Below, piece by piece: positions 16,340-26,002 of a stretch of 64,000 nt of DNA (its first letter is position 1; each line of letters opens with the position of its first letter). Source of the DNA: JAVBNF01 sp031551725 (lineage in GTDB: Bacteria > Bacteroidota > Bacteroidia > Bacteroidales > P3). The position numbers were made by a program, and so were the translations under genes. The stretch is from positions 29,507 through 93,506 of the forward strand of contig JAVBNF010000010.1 in NCBI GenBank assembly GCA_031551725.1, in the 5' to 3' direction. A model generated the notes under the pieces. That model saw only the letters and a list, made by a program, of their open reading frames with translations, was not told the DNA's origin and searched no databases.

Positions 16340-19300
16340 ATGAAACCGTTTAAGCCTCTATTTGTTTTTGTTGTTTTGTTTTGTAGTTTGCCGAATCTTG
16401 TTTCGCAGGCACAGCTTCCTTATACGGAGGATTTCGAATCCGGTGCTCCGGGCTGGGTGCTTGAAAACGGAACCCAAACCAATAAATGGTATATTTCCAC
16501 GGCTACCGCAAAAAACGGCTCCAAATCGGCTTATATTTCAAGTACATTGGGCGTTTTGCATAATTACAAAACAGACGAATATTCTCGCACCTATCTCTAC
16601 AAAGACATCACTTTTACCACTTCTACCGGCATTTATGAAATTAGCTTTGATTGGAAATGCAAAGGAAACGGAAATGCATACATGGATGTTTTTTTAGTTG
16701 AGCCAAACACATTAATTAAAGCCGGTAGCTATTTCTCTTCAGACAGTGCTATTTTTCTGGGATCTTTCTACAATGAATCCGATTGGAAGAGATGCTCAAA
16801 ACTGGTTTCAAACTCAATTTCCGGTAAAACCAAGCGTTTGGTATTTGTTTGGCAAAATTATTCGGTGACATACGGGGAACAACCTCCCGCCGCTGTTGAC
16901 AATATCTCCATTAAGGCAATAACCATTCCCGGTTTGGATAATCAACTTATTTCTTACACTAAGACCAATAGTTATTATGATTATTTTTACGTCACTGCTT
17001 CTTCCGGAAAAGTATTTATGATTGATTGGGGAGATGGAATCGTTGACACTTGCAGGGGAACAAACAACAGTATTCATTATTCCTCTCATGACCCTTATCA
17101 AACGTTGAAAAAACGTGATGTGCGTATTTATGGTGCAGATAGTATTATTTCATCATTTACAATTAATAATGGCATAAATTCGTTGGATGTAAGTAAATGC
17201 AAGAATTTAAAATATTTGAATTGTGAAAACAATTTGCTGACGCAATTAGATATAAGTAAAAATACGAATCTATTATCTCTGACATGCAGTAACAACCAGC
17301 TTTTATCGTTAGACATAAGCAAAAATACGGCACTAACGTATTTGAAATGCAATAATAATGCCATTCCTCTGGCAGATATGCGAAAAATTTCTCAACAAAT
17401 TGCCATAACAAATAGTAAGTTATTAGGAGTTCAAACACTTCCTACAATTGCATTGCCATTGAATACAGCTGTTTCGATGGATACGGTTTTTAACGGCGTT
17501 AATTCAACATTTACGGTTTATACATCAAACGGGACTCATGCACAGGGAACCGACTATGTGATTACAAACGAAAAAATACGTTTTTTAACCGACGGTGTCT
17601 ATCATGTTGAAGTACGTAATACGGGAATTGCATCAAATTCGGGGTATCCGGCTGTTGTAACTCTTACTTATGTGGCGGGAATTGTTGAGAAACAATCAAT
17701 AGATTTCCGTTGGGATGTTGGAACTTCTTCCAATCAATTCGAAATAAGGGCACATACATTTAGAATGTTTGCTATCGACTGGGGTGACGGTTCGAAGGAT
17801 ACTTATATGGGGAGAGGAGATGCAAGCGTTGTTGTTTCCCATGACTATTTAAATAAAACCAATTCATACAATGTTAAGATATCGGCCAATGATGCAAGCT
17901 GTATATTTACGTTGCTTGATTTTTCAGATTCCTATCGCTATGGCAGGCTCGACAGCATTCATGTTAAGCAAGCTCCCGATTTATACTATTTACAAGTATC
18001 GTATAGCAGTCTTAGGAGTATTGATGTTCGCAACAACACTCAACTAAAAACGTTGTCTCTTTCCGGAAATCCTTTATACTCCTTAGACATTTCAAAGAAT
18101 ACTTTATTAGAAAGTTTGTTTTGTGAAAGTACCAGCCTAAGCAGCTTGGATGTTACTAAAAATACGGCATTATATTATTTAAGATGCTCATATAATAAAA
18201 TAAGCACTCTTGATGTTTCCAAAAATTTGATTTTAAGATATTTATATTGTCATAGCAACCAATTAAATTTACTTGATATTTCACAAAATACAGCTTTGCA
18301 AGATTTGGATTGCGAGGTTAATAAATTAACAAATATAGACCTGAGATCAAATGTTAATCTGACAAATATCGATTGTGCGAACAATCCTTTATATACTTTG
18401 GATGTTTCAAAAAATACTAAATTAACTTATTTGAGGTGTTACAATGACAGTTTAAGTGAGCTAAATATCAACAAAAATCCACTTTTGTTGGATTTATATT
18501 GTGGTCGTAATCAAATCAAAAACTTAGATCTTGACCATAATCCAAAGTTGAGAACACTGTCTTGCGAATACAACGAAATTGATAGTTTGGACATCTGCAA
18601 AAACAAATTGCAGATCAGTTCGCTGAATTGTTCTTACAATAGAATAAAAAAACTGGATGTCAGTCAAGACTCTGTTTTGCAAGATTTACGCTGTTCGTCC
18701 AATCTTTTGGATAGTTTGAATGTGAGTAAGAATCCGGTACTGACACATCTTTATTTTGAAAGAAACACTATCAAAAAAATCGATATAAGCAAAAATCCGG
18801 CACTGCAATTCATGTATGGTACTAAAAATCAATTAAGCGCATTGAACACAAACAACAATCCAATTCTACAATATTTAACGTGTGATTCTAATCAGATTGC
18901 AACACTAAATATCTCTCAAAATCCATTGTTGTCATTGTTGATATGCGGCGTCAACCAACTAAAAGAGCTGGACGTCTCTCTTAATCTAAGTTTGCAAACC
19001 CTGTATTGCCACGACAACCGTATTCTGAATTTAGACACGAGGAACAATACTGCATTATCCGACGTGCGTTGCTATTACAATGCTATTCCGCTGGCGGATT
19101 TATATACGATGTCTTCGCGAATAAACTCTACTTTTAATAAACATCTGGGTGTACAAACACGTCCGGTCAGAAAAGCCTATCAGGGTTTGCCCTCATTCGT
19201 TGCCCCTTCAATTCTTAACAACATAAACACAATTTTTGTCGTAAGAAAAGAAAACGGCACAACTGCTGTCTTAGGCACCGATTACACGATCAACGATGGA

Positions 19301-21319
19301 CTGATTACATTTAACAATCTCGGACTTCATACCGTAGAACAAACAAATGCTGCTATTACTTCTTATATTTCTGTAAAAGTAACCGACACCTTTCAGGTTG
19401 TTCCGGAAACCCGCCAGCTTGTCACATTCACTTGGCAAAGCAATGCCGATATCAAAGATTTTAAAATCCGTGCAACTCCGGGAAAAACATACACGGTGGA
19501 ATGGGGCGATGGGCTATACAACACTTACACCTCAAATGACACGATGCCGTCGCATACTTACTCTTATGCGGGAAATTTCACTGTAAATGTTGCCGGTATC
19601 GACAGCAGCTGCGGATTTTCATACATCAATCTTCACAATCGAAATGTAAACGAACTAAATGTTGAAAGAGATACAAGTTTGCTGCATCTTGATTGTTCAC
19701 AAAATCAATTAACAGCATTAAATGTCGTTAACAACAATAATTTGCAAAAATTATTCTGCGATTTAAATAATTTAATGCGCATTGATATTTCTAAAAACAG
19801 CAAACTCTACCAGCTTAATTGCAGCAACAATCTTATCGATAGCCTGTACACGTCTTCAAATGCAAATTTGCAGGTTTTAAAATGCAGCTATAACAAATTG
19901 CAAAATTTAAATATCAACAACAATGCTTCTTTAACCGAACTGTATTGCGACCACAATGCAATACCATTATCTGTTTTATATGCACTTTCGTTGAAAATAA
20001 GCGATGCATCAAACAAAGTTTTGCATGCACAACTACTCAAAACCGATACCGTATTCCGTATTCCGGTCAATTACACAAAAGACACGATTCATGGCGGTAT
20101 TAAAACTGTTTTCGTTATCAAACAAAACGGAACTATTTTGCAAAACGGCATTGATTACATCTTCAACAACGGAATGTTACAATTTCTCCGGGAGGGAAAT
20201 TACGACCTGGAGATGTCAAACAGCGCCATTATTGCGAGCAGCGTATATGAAACTGTCACGGTAACCAAACCCTACGTTGTGATCTTAAGCAACGATGCCA
20301 CTTTAAGATCCCTTACATTAAGTGCCGGCAGACTCACCCCTGTTTTCAGCAAAGATAGCATTTTATACCGAGACACTGTGGAATATGAAGTGGATGAAAT
20401 TACAATTATTGGAATCCCGACACACGACTCGGCAACCGCAGCAAATATTTTCAACCGGAAACTCAATATAGGCAACAATAGTTTTGCAATTGTTGTTACT
20501 GCCGAAAACAGAATCACAACAAAAACGTATACGGTTATCATCAATCGAAAAATTCCGATTCCTTTGTTAAGCGGTGCCTGGGTAAGCAATGGGTCTTTAT
20601 CTCCGGCTTTATCCGACAGTATAAAAACATACACACACAGTTTGACCTGCGAAAACAGAAGTTGTACGTTTACCTTTACAACAAAAGAAGGAAACCGTAT
20701 GATCATCAACGGAACATCATATAATACGGCAGCAAATATCTATTTCACGATTGATTCGACCCGAATTTCCGACAGCCTGAAAGTGGAAGTAAGCAATGGC
20801 AAAGAAAGTAGTATGTATTGTTTTAAAATCAACAGCCCGCTCGGATCACATGTATTTTACCAGGCCCATCACAACATGCTTGAAATGATTGTCAATCCCA
20901 AAAACAACGGTGGTTATCAATTTGAGAAAAATGCTTTTCAATGGTATGCAAACAACTCCATCATTCCGGAAAAAACAACCGAGGTGCTTTATATTCCCGC
21001 GGGACTTTCAATCGGAACCGGATATCATTTGACAGGCAAACTGACGGATGGAACTCCGGTCAGAGTTTGTCCGATAACGGCACAAGAATTCACAGCTTCC
21101 CATATCAAAGCCTACCCCAATCCGGTATTCAACAATAAGATTACTATTGAGAATACGTCTGCAAACAATACCGACATCTGCATTTATAGTTTTTCAGGAA
21201 CTCCTGCCGGAACCTATAAATCAAACGGGGAAAAGACAGAAATAGATATTTCGCATCTTCCACCAGGAAGTTATTTCATATCTGTTGGCGACAAATCATT
21301 CAAAATCATCAAGAAATAA
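16340..21319 (+). CDS. Giant LRR/PKD surface protein secreted by T9SS
   Basis: This 1659-residue protein has a signal peptide (to SQAQ). An N-terminal jelly-roll module resembling MAM/CHU-type domains covers about residues 25-190 (YTEDFESGAPGW ... VDNISIKA). PKD-like strands with IDWGDG alternate with long runs of 20-22-residue LRRs of the type LDISKNTALTYLKCNNN; roughly thirty such units can be seen. One cadherin-like module follows, and the C-terminus is a type A T9SS sorting domain (AYPNPVFNNKITI ... PPGSYFISVGDKSFKIIKK). It differs from the first giant by lacking BspA-type LRR_5 repeats but shares the PKD-LRR modules, so the two are paralogous. It is followed after 11 bases by a barrel gene, probably in one transcript. 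Confidence 0.9.
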   Translation: MKPFKPLFVFVVLFCSLPNLVSQAQLPYTEDFESGAPGWVLENGTQTNKWYISTATAKNGSKSAYISSTLGVLHNYKTDEYSRTYLYKDITFTTSTGIYEISFDWKCKGNGNAYMDVFLVEPNTLIKAGSYFSSDSAIFLGSFYNESDWKRCSKLVSNSISGKTKRLVFVWQNYSVTYGEQPPAAVDNISIKAITIPGLDNQLISYTKTNSYYDYFYVTASSGKVFMIDWGDGIVDTCRGTNNSIHYSSHDPYQTLKKRDVRIYGADSIISSFTINNGINSLDVSKCKNLKYLNCENNLLTQLDISKNTNLLSLTCSNNQLLSLDISKNTALTYLKCNNNAIPLADMRKISQQIAITNSKLLGVQTLPTIALPLNTAVSMDTVFNGVNSTFTVYTSNGTHAQGTDYVITNEKIRFLTDGVYHVEVRNTGIASNSGYPAVVTLTYVAGIVEKQSIDFRWDVGTSSNQFEIRAHTFRMFAIDWGDGSKDTYMGRGDASVVVSHDYLNKTNSYNVKISANDASCIFTLLDFSDSYRYGRLDSIHVKQAPDLYYLQVSYSSLRSIDVRNNTQLKTLSLSGNPLYSLDISKNTLLESLFCESTSLSSLDVTKNTALYYLRCSYNKISTLDVSKNLILRYLYCHSNQLNLLDISQNTALQDLDCEVNKLTNIDLRSNVNLTNIDCANNPLYTLDVSKNTKLTYLRCYNDSLSELNINKNPLLLDLYCGRNQIKNLDLDHNPKLRTLSCEYNEIDSLDICKNKLQISSLNCSYNRIKKLDVSQDSVLQDLRCSSNLLDSLNVSKNPVLTHLYFERNTIKKIDISKNPALQFMYGTKNQLSALNTNNNPILQYLTCDSNQIATLNISQNPLLSLLICGVNQLKELDVSLNLSLQTLYCHDNRILNLDTRNNTALSDVRCYYNAIPLADLYTMSSRINSTFNKHLGVQTRPVRKAYQGLPSFVAPSILNNINTIFVVRKENGTTAVLGTDYTINDGLITFNNLGLHTVEQTNAAITSYISVKVTDTFQVVPETRQLVTFTWQSNADIKDFKIRATPGKTYTVEWGDGLYNTYTSNDTMPSHTYSYAGNFTVNVAGIDSSCGFSYINLHNRNVNELNVERDTSLLHLDCSQNQLTALNVVNNNNLQKLFCDLNNLMRIDISKNSKLYQLNCSNNLIDSLYTSSNANLQVLKCSYNKLQNLNINNNASLTELYCDHNAIPLSVLYALSLKISDASNKVLHAQLLKTDTVFRIPVNYTKDTIHGGIKTVFVIKQNGTILQNGIDYIFNNGMLQFLREGNYDLEMSNSAIIASSVYETVTVTKPYVVILSNDATLRSLTLSAGRLTPVFSKDSILYRDTVEYEVDEITIIGIPTHDSATAANIFNRKLNIGNNSFAIVVTAENRITTKTYTVIINRKIPIPLLSGAWVSNGSLSPALSDSIKTYTHSLTCENRSCTFTFTTKEGNRMIINGTSYNTAANIYFTIDSTRISDSLKVEVSNGKESSMYCFKINSPLGSHVFYQAHHNMLEMIVNPKNNGGYQFEKNAFQWYANNSIIPEKTTEVLYIPAGLSIGTGYHLTGKLTDGTPVRVCPITAQEFTASHIKAYPNPVFNNKITIENTSANNTDICIYSFSGTPAGTYKSNGEKTEIDISHLPPGSYFISVGDKSFKIIKK

Positions 21320-21330
21320 AATAGAGAAAG

Positions 21331-22191
21331 ATGAAAAAACAGCTATTTACAATCTATTTCTTGGTTTTGAGCTTATGGGGGTATACCTTTGCCAGAAATA
21401 ATGCGGAAACTTTTTTTTCTGCCGGAGCTTTTGTTCCCGTCAATCTCATCCCTTCCATTAGCGGGAAAGGTCTGGGATTTGGCGGTAATGTAGGAATCGG
21501 CTACAGTCATTACCTGAATAAAACCTGGGATATTAACGGTAGCCTTGAGATAAACGTCTATTCAACTCAAATAAATATCTCTTCTTTCGAAACATCATAC
21601 GCCATCAACAATCCGGCTTATCCCACAGGATATGATTTTCTATTTAATGGAAGCTATTCTAAATACAGCGAAGAGGAAAAAGGAATGTATATAAACGTTC
21701 CCATACTGTTTCGCAAGCACTTTAAAAATGCATACTGCGGCTTCGGTGCTAAATTAAACATCCCACTTTCAGGAACCTACAACAATTCAATCGGTTCATT
21801 AACAACATCGGGATACAGCGAATATACCGGCGCAGAACATTTTAATGAAGCAGAGTACGGTTTCTCAACATATACAAATTATAAGGGTTCGGGAAGTTTG
21901 GATACAAAAATTGGAACAATGCTTTCGGGAGAAATCGGATTTGAATGGGAAACCTATAAAAACGCGGATGTTTGCTCTTTTGTTAAGACTCCGGGAACAA
22001 AAATATATTTAGGGCTTTTTGTTGATTATAGCATATTAAAGATCCAATCAAAAGCAGCAGATCCGTCTGTGGTCTTATATCAACCAACAAATCCCAACAC
22101 TTTCAACTCTACGTCCATTTTAAATGCATACAGCGACAAACTGCAATATTTGAATATTGGTATTAAACTACAGGTTGCGATTTGTAATTAA
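21331..22191 (+). CDS. Outer membrane beta-barrel protein (PorT-like family), copy 2
   Basis: This 286-residue protein has a signal peptide (to TFA) and many amphipathic strands (GFGGNVGIGYSHYL, NGSLEINVYS, IGIKLQVAICN). It is a paralogue of the barrel encoded at 15328-16185, with GYSEYTG conserved and a similar C-terminal NSTSIL...DKLQYLNIGIK block. The ATG is only 11 bases after the stop of the second cargo gene. Together the two genes repeat the cargo-plus-barrel arrangement seen just upstream. It ends in CN rather than the usual terminal aromatic residue, a minor oddity for a barrel recognised by BamA. Confidence 0.72.
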   Translation: MKKQLFTIYFLVLSLWGYTFARNNAETFFSAGAFVPVNLIPSISGKGLGFGGNVGIGYSHYLNKTWDINGSLEINVYSTQINISSFETSYAINNPAYPTGYDFLFNGSYSKYSEEEKGMYINVPILFRKHFKNAYCGFGAKLNIPLSGTYNNSIGSLTTSGYSEYTGAEHFNEAEYGFSTYTNYKGSGSLDTKIGTMLSGEIGFEWETYKNADVCSFVKTPGTKIYLGLFVDYSILKIQSKAADPSVVLYQPTNPNTFNSTSILNAYSDKLQYLNIGIKLQVAICN

Positions 22192-22345
22192 TTGCAAATC
22201 GATCAGGTGTGTCCGGTTCATTATTTTTATTCTCGCATATTCCGCTTCAGGAAAATGGACGCATAATGCAGAAAATACCGGTGTGAAGTCGAAACACAGC
22301 GAACATATAAAAAATAATCTGCGAATGTTGTTGTAAAAGTGTTGA

Positions 22346-22840
22346 TTATCCTCTTTGAATATCCAAAACTTCCATGTCTTTCAACGTTTTTCCTTCAATG
22401 GAAAAACGGATGCAGGTAATATTTTTATGAAAACCGTGATTGCCGGCCGCACCGGGGTTGAGGTACATCAGATTGTATTTCTTGTCGTGCATCACACGTA
22501 AGATATGCGAATGTCCGCAAACAAAAATATCGGGCTTTTTCAGCGCAAGCATCTGCTTGATATGGTGCGGATAATGTCCGGGATAACCGCCAATATGCGT
22601 CATTGCAACCTTGGCTTCTTCGCAGGTAAAGTATTTGTATTCTGAAGTATAAGCGCGAATATGGTGGTCGTCGATGTTTCCGAAAACAGCAACCAATGGC
22701 TTGAATTGAGCTAATTGTTCGAGTGTTTCCATATTTCCGAAATCACCGGCATGCCAAATCTGGTCTACGTCTTTGAAAAATTCAAAAACGCGCGGATGCA
22801 TACTTGCATGCGTGTCGGAAAGAAGCCCAATGCGCGTCAT
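22346..22840 (-). CDS. YfcE/MJ0936-family metallophosphodiesterase
   Basis: This 164-residue calcineurin-like phosphoesterase has every metal-binding block of the YfcE family: LLSDTHASMHP near the N-terminus, HAGDFG, VFGNIDDHHIR, MTHIGGYPGH and CGHSHI. Members hydrolyse phosphodiesters with two divalent metal ions; the natural substrate is not known. The start lies one base after the stop of the DUF4293 gene, so the two form one transcription unit. Confidence 0.92.
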   Translation of the reverse strand: MTRIGLLSDTHASMHPRVFEFFKDVDQIWHAGDFGNMETLEQLAQFKPLVAVFGNIDDHHIRAYTSEYKYFTCEEAKVAMTHIGGYPGHYPHHIKQMLALKKPDIFVCGHSHILRVMHDKKYNLMYLNPGAAGNHGFHKNITCIRFSIEGKTLKDMEVLDIQRG

Positions 22841-22841
22841 T

Positions 22842-23303
22842 TTAGCGCAAGCGGTCTAACGAACGCACCAAACTTTCGTCTTTCTTGATTGCTCGCTGTG
22901 TGAAAGAAAGCAATAATAAATTGACAAGCATAAGATAAGCCGAAACCGTATATTCCATGCTATCGGCATGCAGCATTGCAGAAAAATGATCGGCTGCAAA
23001 AAAACTTCCGCCAATGAGAAATACATTTAATAATAAAATAATCGCGCAAAGGCGATATTGCAACGGACGGTTTTTGTACATCAGGATGGTTGCAATACTT
23101 AATACAAAGATTGCCGAAGCACCTATCGTTAAAAGGTAAAAGATGTATTTATCTTGTGTAAACTCAATACCGGTCAAACCGAATAAATGGAAATTTACAA
23201 ACGTTTCGGTGCCGATTTGGAAATTTACCAGCGTTGTAAAAGTACAAACAGCAGTTATTATTGCAACAAAAAGTAAGTAGAGAGATTGAATACGTTGGAT
23301 CAT
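22842..23303 (-). CDS. DUF4293 integral membrane protein
   Basis: Starting at the ATG at 23303 the protein has 153 residues and about four transmembrane segments (LYLLFVAIITAVCTFTTLV, FYLLTIGASAIFVLSIATIL, CAIILLLNVFLIGGSFF, YLMLVNLLLLSF). The N-terminus MIQRIQSLYLL is typical of the Bacteroidetes DUF4293 family of unknown function. A longer reading from 23345 was rejected because a TAnnTTTG promoter element at 23318-23325 lies inside that extension. It is followed directly by the phosphodiesterase gene. Confidence 0.8.
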   Translation of the reverse strand: MIQRIQSLYLLFVAIITAVCTFTTLVNFQIGTETFVNFHLFGLTGIEFTQDKYIFYLLTIGASAIFVLSIATILMYKNRPLQYRLCAIILLLNVFLIGGSFFAADHFSAMLHADSMEYTVSAYLMLVNLLLLSFTQRAIKKDESLVRSLDRLR

Positions 23304-23317
23304 AATTTTTTTTTCTA

Positions 23318-23325
23318 CAAATGTA
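23318..23325 (-). promoter_or_regulatory. -7 element of the DUF4293/phosphodiesterase operon
   Basis: CAAATGTA reads TACATTTG on the minus strand; CAAA at 23343-23346 reads as a TTTG 17 bases upstream. It is back to back with the rho promoter and fixes the DUF4293 start at 23303. Confidence 0.6.
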
Positions 23326-23332
23326 CATAAAA

Positions 23333-23363
23333 TTTGTGAATTCAAAAAATTTGATTACATTTG
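23333..23363 (+). promoter_or_regulatory. Promoter of rho
   Basis: TTTG at 23333-23336 and TACATTTG at 23356-23363 are spaced by 19 bases, a consensus match. The leader of about 90 bases begins with a small hairpin (GAGCGA...TTCGCTC). Confidence 0.75.
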
Positions 23364-23460
23364 CAAAACAATTGAGCGACTTTCTTCGCTCTCTATCGTC
23401 AAAAAAAATTCCAAAGTTCTATTATTTTTATTTCTAAAACAAACACTATTAGCTTATTAC

Positions 23461-25224
23461 ATGCTTAATATTGATCAACTGAAAAGCAAACCTGTGGAGG
23501 AATTGCGTGCTATTGCATCCGGAATGGGTATCGAAAAAGCCGAAAAAATCGACAAAAAAGATTTGATTTATCAAATTTTAGACCAACAAGCCATCATTGG
23601 AGATATGGCTACTATAAATGAAAAAACGTCAGTGAAACGCGAGCCTCGTAAGCGCCATGCTAAACCGAATGGAAGGCCGAATGCCGAAAAAGTCGAATTG
23701 GGCGCAAAAACGACAACAGAAACTTCGAAACAGGAAGTAAAAGTGGAAGAGGTGCAAGAAAAACCTGTGGTAGAGACTCCGGAAAAAAATGTTGGGCCGC
23801 AAGCGAAACCTCAAAAAACAGATCTAAACCAAAAACAACGCGGACGAAAACCGAAAACAGAGGATGTTAAAAAAGAAATACCTGCTCCTGAAGTTCAACA
23901 AGATTTGGATTTTTCTGCAGATCCCGTAGAAGAGGTGCTGTTTCCTGCAAAAAGTGACAAGAATATTGAACATCAAACCGAAAATTCTGTTCAAGAAGAT
24001 CAAACAACTGCCGGAGAAACGCCGGTAGATGCAATTCAAGGAGCAAAAGGTCAAAATAATCAGCATCACAATAAACATCAACAAAAGAAAGAAGAATTCG
24101 AGTTCGACCATATTATTACGATGGAAGGTGTTTTGGAAATTATGCCGGATAACGGTTATGGTTTCTTACGCTCATCGGATTATAACTATTTGTCTTCTCC
24201 CGATGATGTTTATGTTTCGCAATCGCAAATCCGTTTGTTTGGTTTGAAAACCGGCGACACGGTTCGTGGAGGTATTCGTCCGCCGAAAGAAGGCGAAAAA
24301 TATTTCCCATTAGTTCGTGTGGAAGCTATTAACGGCTGTAAACCCGATGAGGTGCGCGACCGTATCCCGTTTGATTATCTAACGCCTTTGTTTCCGCAAG
24401 AAAAATTTAACTTGACCGATAGCCCGGGTAAACCATTGTCTACCCGTGTAATTGATATGTTTACACCGATTGGAAAAGGCCAACGCGGATTGATTGTGGC
24501 ACAACCCAAAACCGGTAAAACCATGATTTTGAAAGATATTGCCAATGCAATTGCTTATAATCATCCGGAAGTGTACATGATTATTTTGCTTATTGACGAA
24601 CGTCCGGAAGAGGTTACCGATATGGCCCGCAGCGTGAATGCCGAAGTAGTAGCATCTACGTTTGACGAGCCTGCCGACCGCCACGTGAAAATTGCAAATA
24701 TCGTACTCGAAAAAGCAAAACGTATGGTAGAATGTGGTCACGATGTTGTGATTTTGCTTGATTCTATTACTCGTTTGGCGCGTGCATACAATACTGTAAG
24801 TCCTGCTTCCGGCAAAGTTTTGTCGGGAGGGGTAGAAGCCAATGCACTTCAAAAACCGAAACGTTTCTTTGGCGCTGCGCGCAAAATTGAAAACGGCGGC
24901 TCTTTAACCATTATCGCTACGGCTTTGATTGAAACCGGATCTAAAATGGATGAGGTGATTTTCGAAGAATTTAAAGGTACCGGCAACATGGAGTTGCAGC
25001 TCGACCGCCGCTTGTCCAACAAACGGATTTTCCCTGCTATCGATATTGTTTCTTCCAGCACTCGCCGCGACGATTTGTTGCAACACCAAGATATGCTCAA
25101 ACGTATCTGGATTTTGCGTAATCACTTGGCCGATATGACGCCGGTGGAAGCAATGGAATTTTTACGCGACAAAATTAAATTTACCGATACCAACGAAGAA
25201 TTTTTAGTTTCAATGAACGGATAA
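23461..25224 (+). CDS. rho: Transcription termination factor Rho
   Basis: Rho is the hexameric RNA-dependent ATPase that releases RNA polymerase. The N-terminal Rho_N helix bundle (LNIDQLKSKPVEELRAIA) is followed by a low-complexity, charged insertion of roughly residues 50-215, rich in Lys, Glu, Gln and Pro. The cold-shock-like RNA-binding domain (GVLEIMPDNGYGFLRS) comes next. The ATPase core carries the P-loop at about 346-354 (Lys353), LLIDERPEEV, the Q-loop and R-loop SGGVEANALQKPKRFFGAARKIENGG. The total of 587 residues exceeds the E. coli protein by about 170 because of the insertion, which is usual in Bacteroidetes. Confidence 0.98.
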   Translation: MLNIDQLKSKPVEELRAIASGMGIEKAEKIDKKDLIYQILDQQAIIGDMATINEKTSVKREPRKRHAKPNGRPNAEKVELGAKTTTETSKQEVKVEEVQEKPVVETPEKNVGPQAKPQKTDLNQKQRGRKPKTEDVKKEIPAPEVQQDLDFSADPVEEVLFPAKSDKNIEHQTENSVQEDQTTAGETPVDAIQGAKGQNNQHHNKHQQKKEEFEFDHIITMEGVLEIMPDNGYGFLRSSDYNYLSSPDDVYVSQSQIRLFGLKTGDTVRGGIRPPKEGEKYFPLVRVEAINGCKPDEVRDRIPFDYLTPLFPQEKFNLTDSPGKPLSTRVIDMFTPIGKGQRGLIVAQPKTGKTMILKDIANAIAYNHPEVYMIILLIDERPEEVTDMARSVNAEVVASTFDEPADRHVKIANIVLEKAKRMVECGHDVVILLDSITRLARAYNTVSPASGKVLSGGVEANALQKPKRFFGAARKIENGGSLTIIATALIETGSKMDEVIFEEFKGTGNMELQLDRRLSNKRIFPAIDIVSSSTRRDDLLQHQDMLKRIWILRNHLADMTPVEAMEFLRDKIKFTDTNEEFLVSMNG

Positions 25225-25227
25225 TAA

Positions 25228-25285
25228 TTTCGGATTTCGGATTACGAATTTGTAATTTGACCAATCCGAAATCCGAAATCCGAAA
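25228..25285. repeat. CCGAAAT inverted repeat between rho and yggS
   Basis: A perfect 16-bp inverted repeat (TTTCGGATTTCGGATT at 25228-25243, complement at 25263-25278) plus one more TCCGAAAT copy fills the gap between the two genes. It may act as a hairpin terminator or be a dispersed repeat; there is no long T-tract. Confidence 0.65.
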
Positions 25286-25291
25286 TAAAAA

Positions 25292-26002
25292 ATGACTCCT
25301 TACCAATCCGAAATACTGTCAAACTTATCTGCCGCCCGTTTCGACGTGGAAAAGGCTTGTCTTGCTGCCGGACGTCAACCGTCGGATGTAAAGATTTTGC
25401 TTGCGACGAAAACCGTTGCGGCCGAAAATGTTCGTGTGGTGATTGAGCAAGGGAAAGCTCTTTTAGTTGGAGAAAACCGTATTCAAGAATTGGTGCAGAA
25501 ATCACAAGCCTTGTCGGATTTGCAATATGAACGCCATTTTATCGGGCATTTGCAAACCAATAAAATCAAAGAGGCTATAAAATACGCATCTTGTATTCAA
25601 TCTGTCGATCGTATAGATTTGGTTGAAAAATTAGACCAACAGCTTCAAAAAGAGGGCAGGCAAATAGATATTTTTGTACAGGTAAATACTTCTTTTGAAG
25701 AAAGTAAATTCGGTATGGAGCCCGATTTGGCGAAAGATTTTGTGAAAAAAATAGGTGCTTACGATACTTTGAGAATTCGTGGATTTATGACGATTGGTCT
25801 GTTTTCGGACGATGAAGCGGCAGTTCGTCGTTCCTACGTGCGCTTGCGCGAAATCCGTGATGAGATTATCGGAGAAGGCATTGTAGATACACAAGCCAAT
25901 CAACTGTCAATGGGTATGAGCGGCGACTTTGCTTTGGCTATTGCCGAGGGCGCAACCATGGTCCGTTTGGGAACTACTGTTTTTGGAAAAAGAGTATACT
26001 AA
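25292..26002 (+). CDS. YggS/PROSC-family pyridoxal phosphate-binding protein
   Basis: This 236-residue protein belongs to the YggS/PLPBP family that buffers pyridoxal 5'-phosphate. The PLP lysine is Lys40 in LLATKTV. The family motifs GENRIQEL, HFIGHLQTNK, VDR, KFGMEP, GFMTIG and LSMGMSGDFALAIAEGATMVRLGTTVFG are all present. It lies 67 bases downstream of rho behind an inverted repeat and is convergent with the next gene, whose stop overlaps by four bases. Confidence 0.95.
   Translation: MTPYQSEILSNLSAARFDVEKACLAAGRQPSDVKILLATKTVAAENVRVVIEQGKALLVGENRIQELVQKSQALSDLQYERHFIGHLQTNKIKEAIKYASCIQSVDRIDLVEKLDQQLQKEGRQIDIFVQVNTSFEESKFGMEPDLAKDFVKKIGAYDTLRIRGFMTIGLFSDDEAAVRRSYVRLREIRDEIIGEGIVDTQANQLSMGMSGDFALAIAEGATMVRLGTTVFGKRVY

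Noticed and set aside
23304..23345. Longer N-terminus of the DUF4293 protein
   Set aside because: The promoter element lies inside the extension, so the mRNA would start after it.
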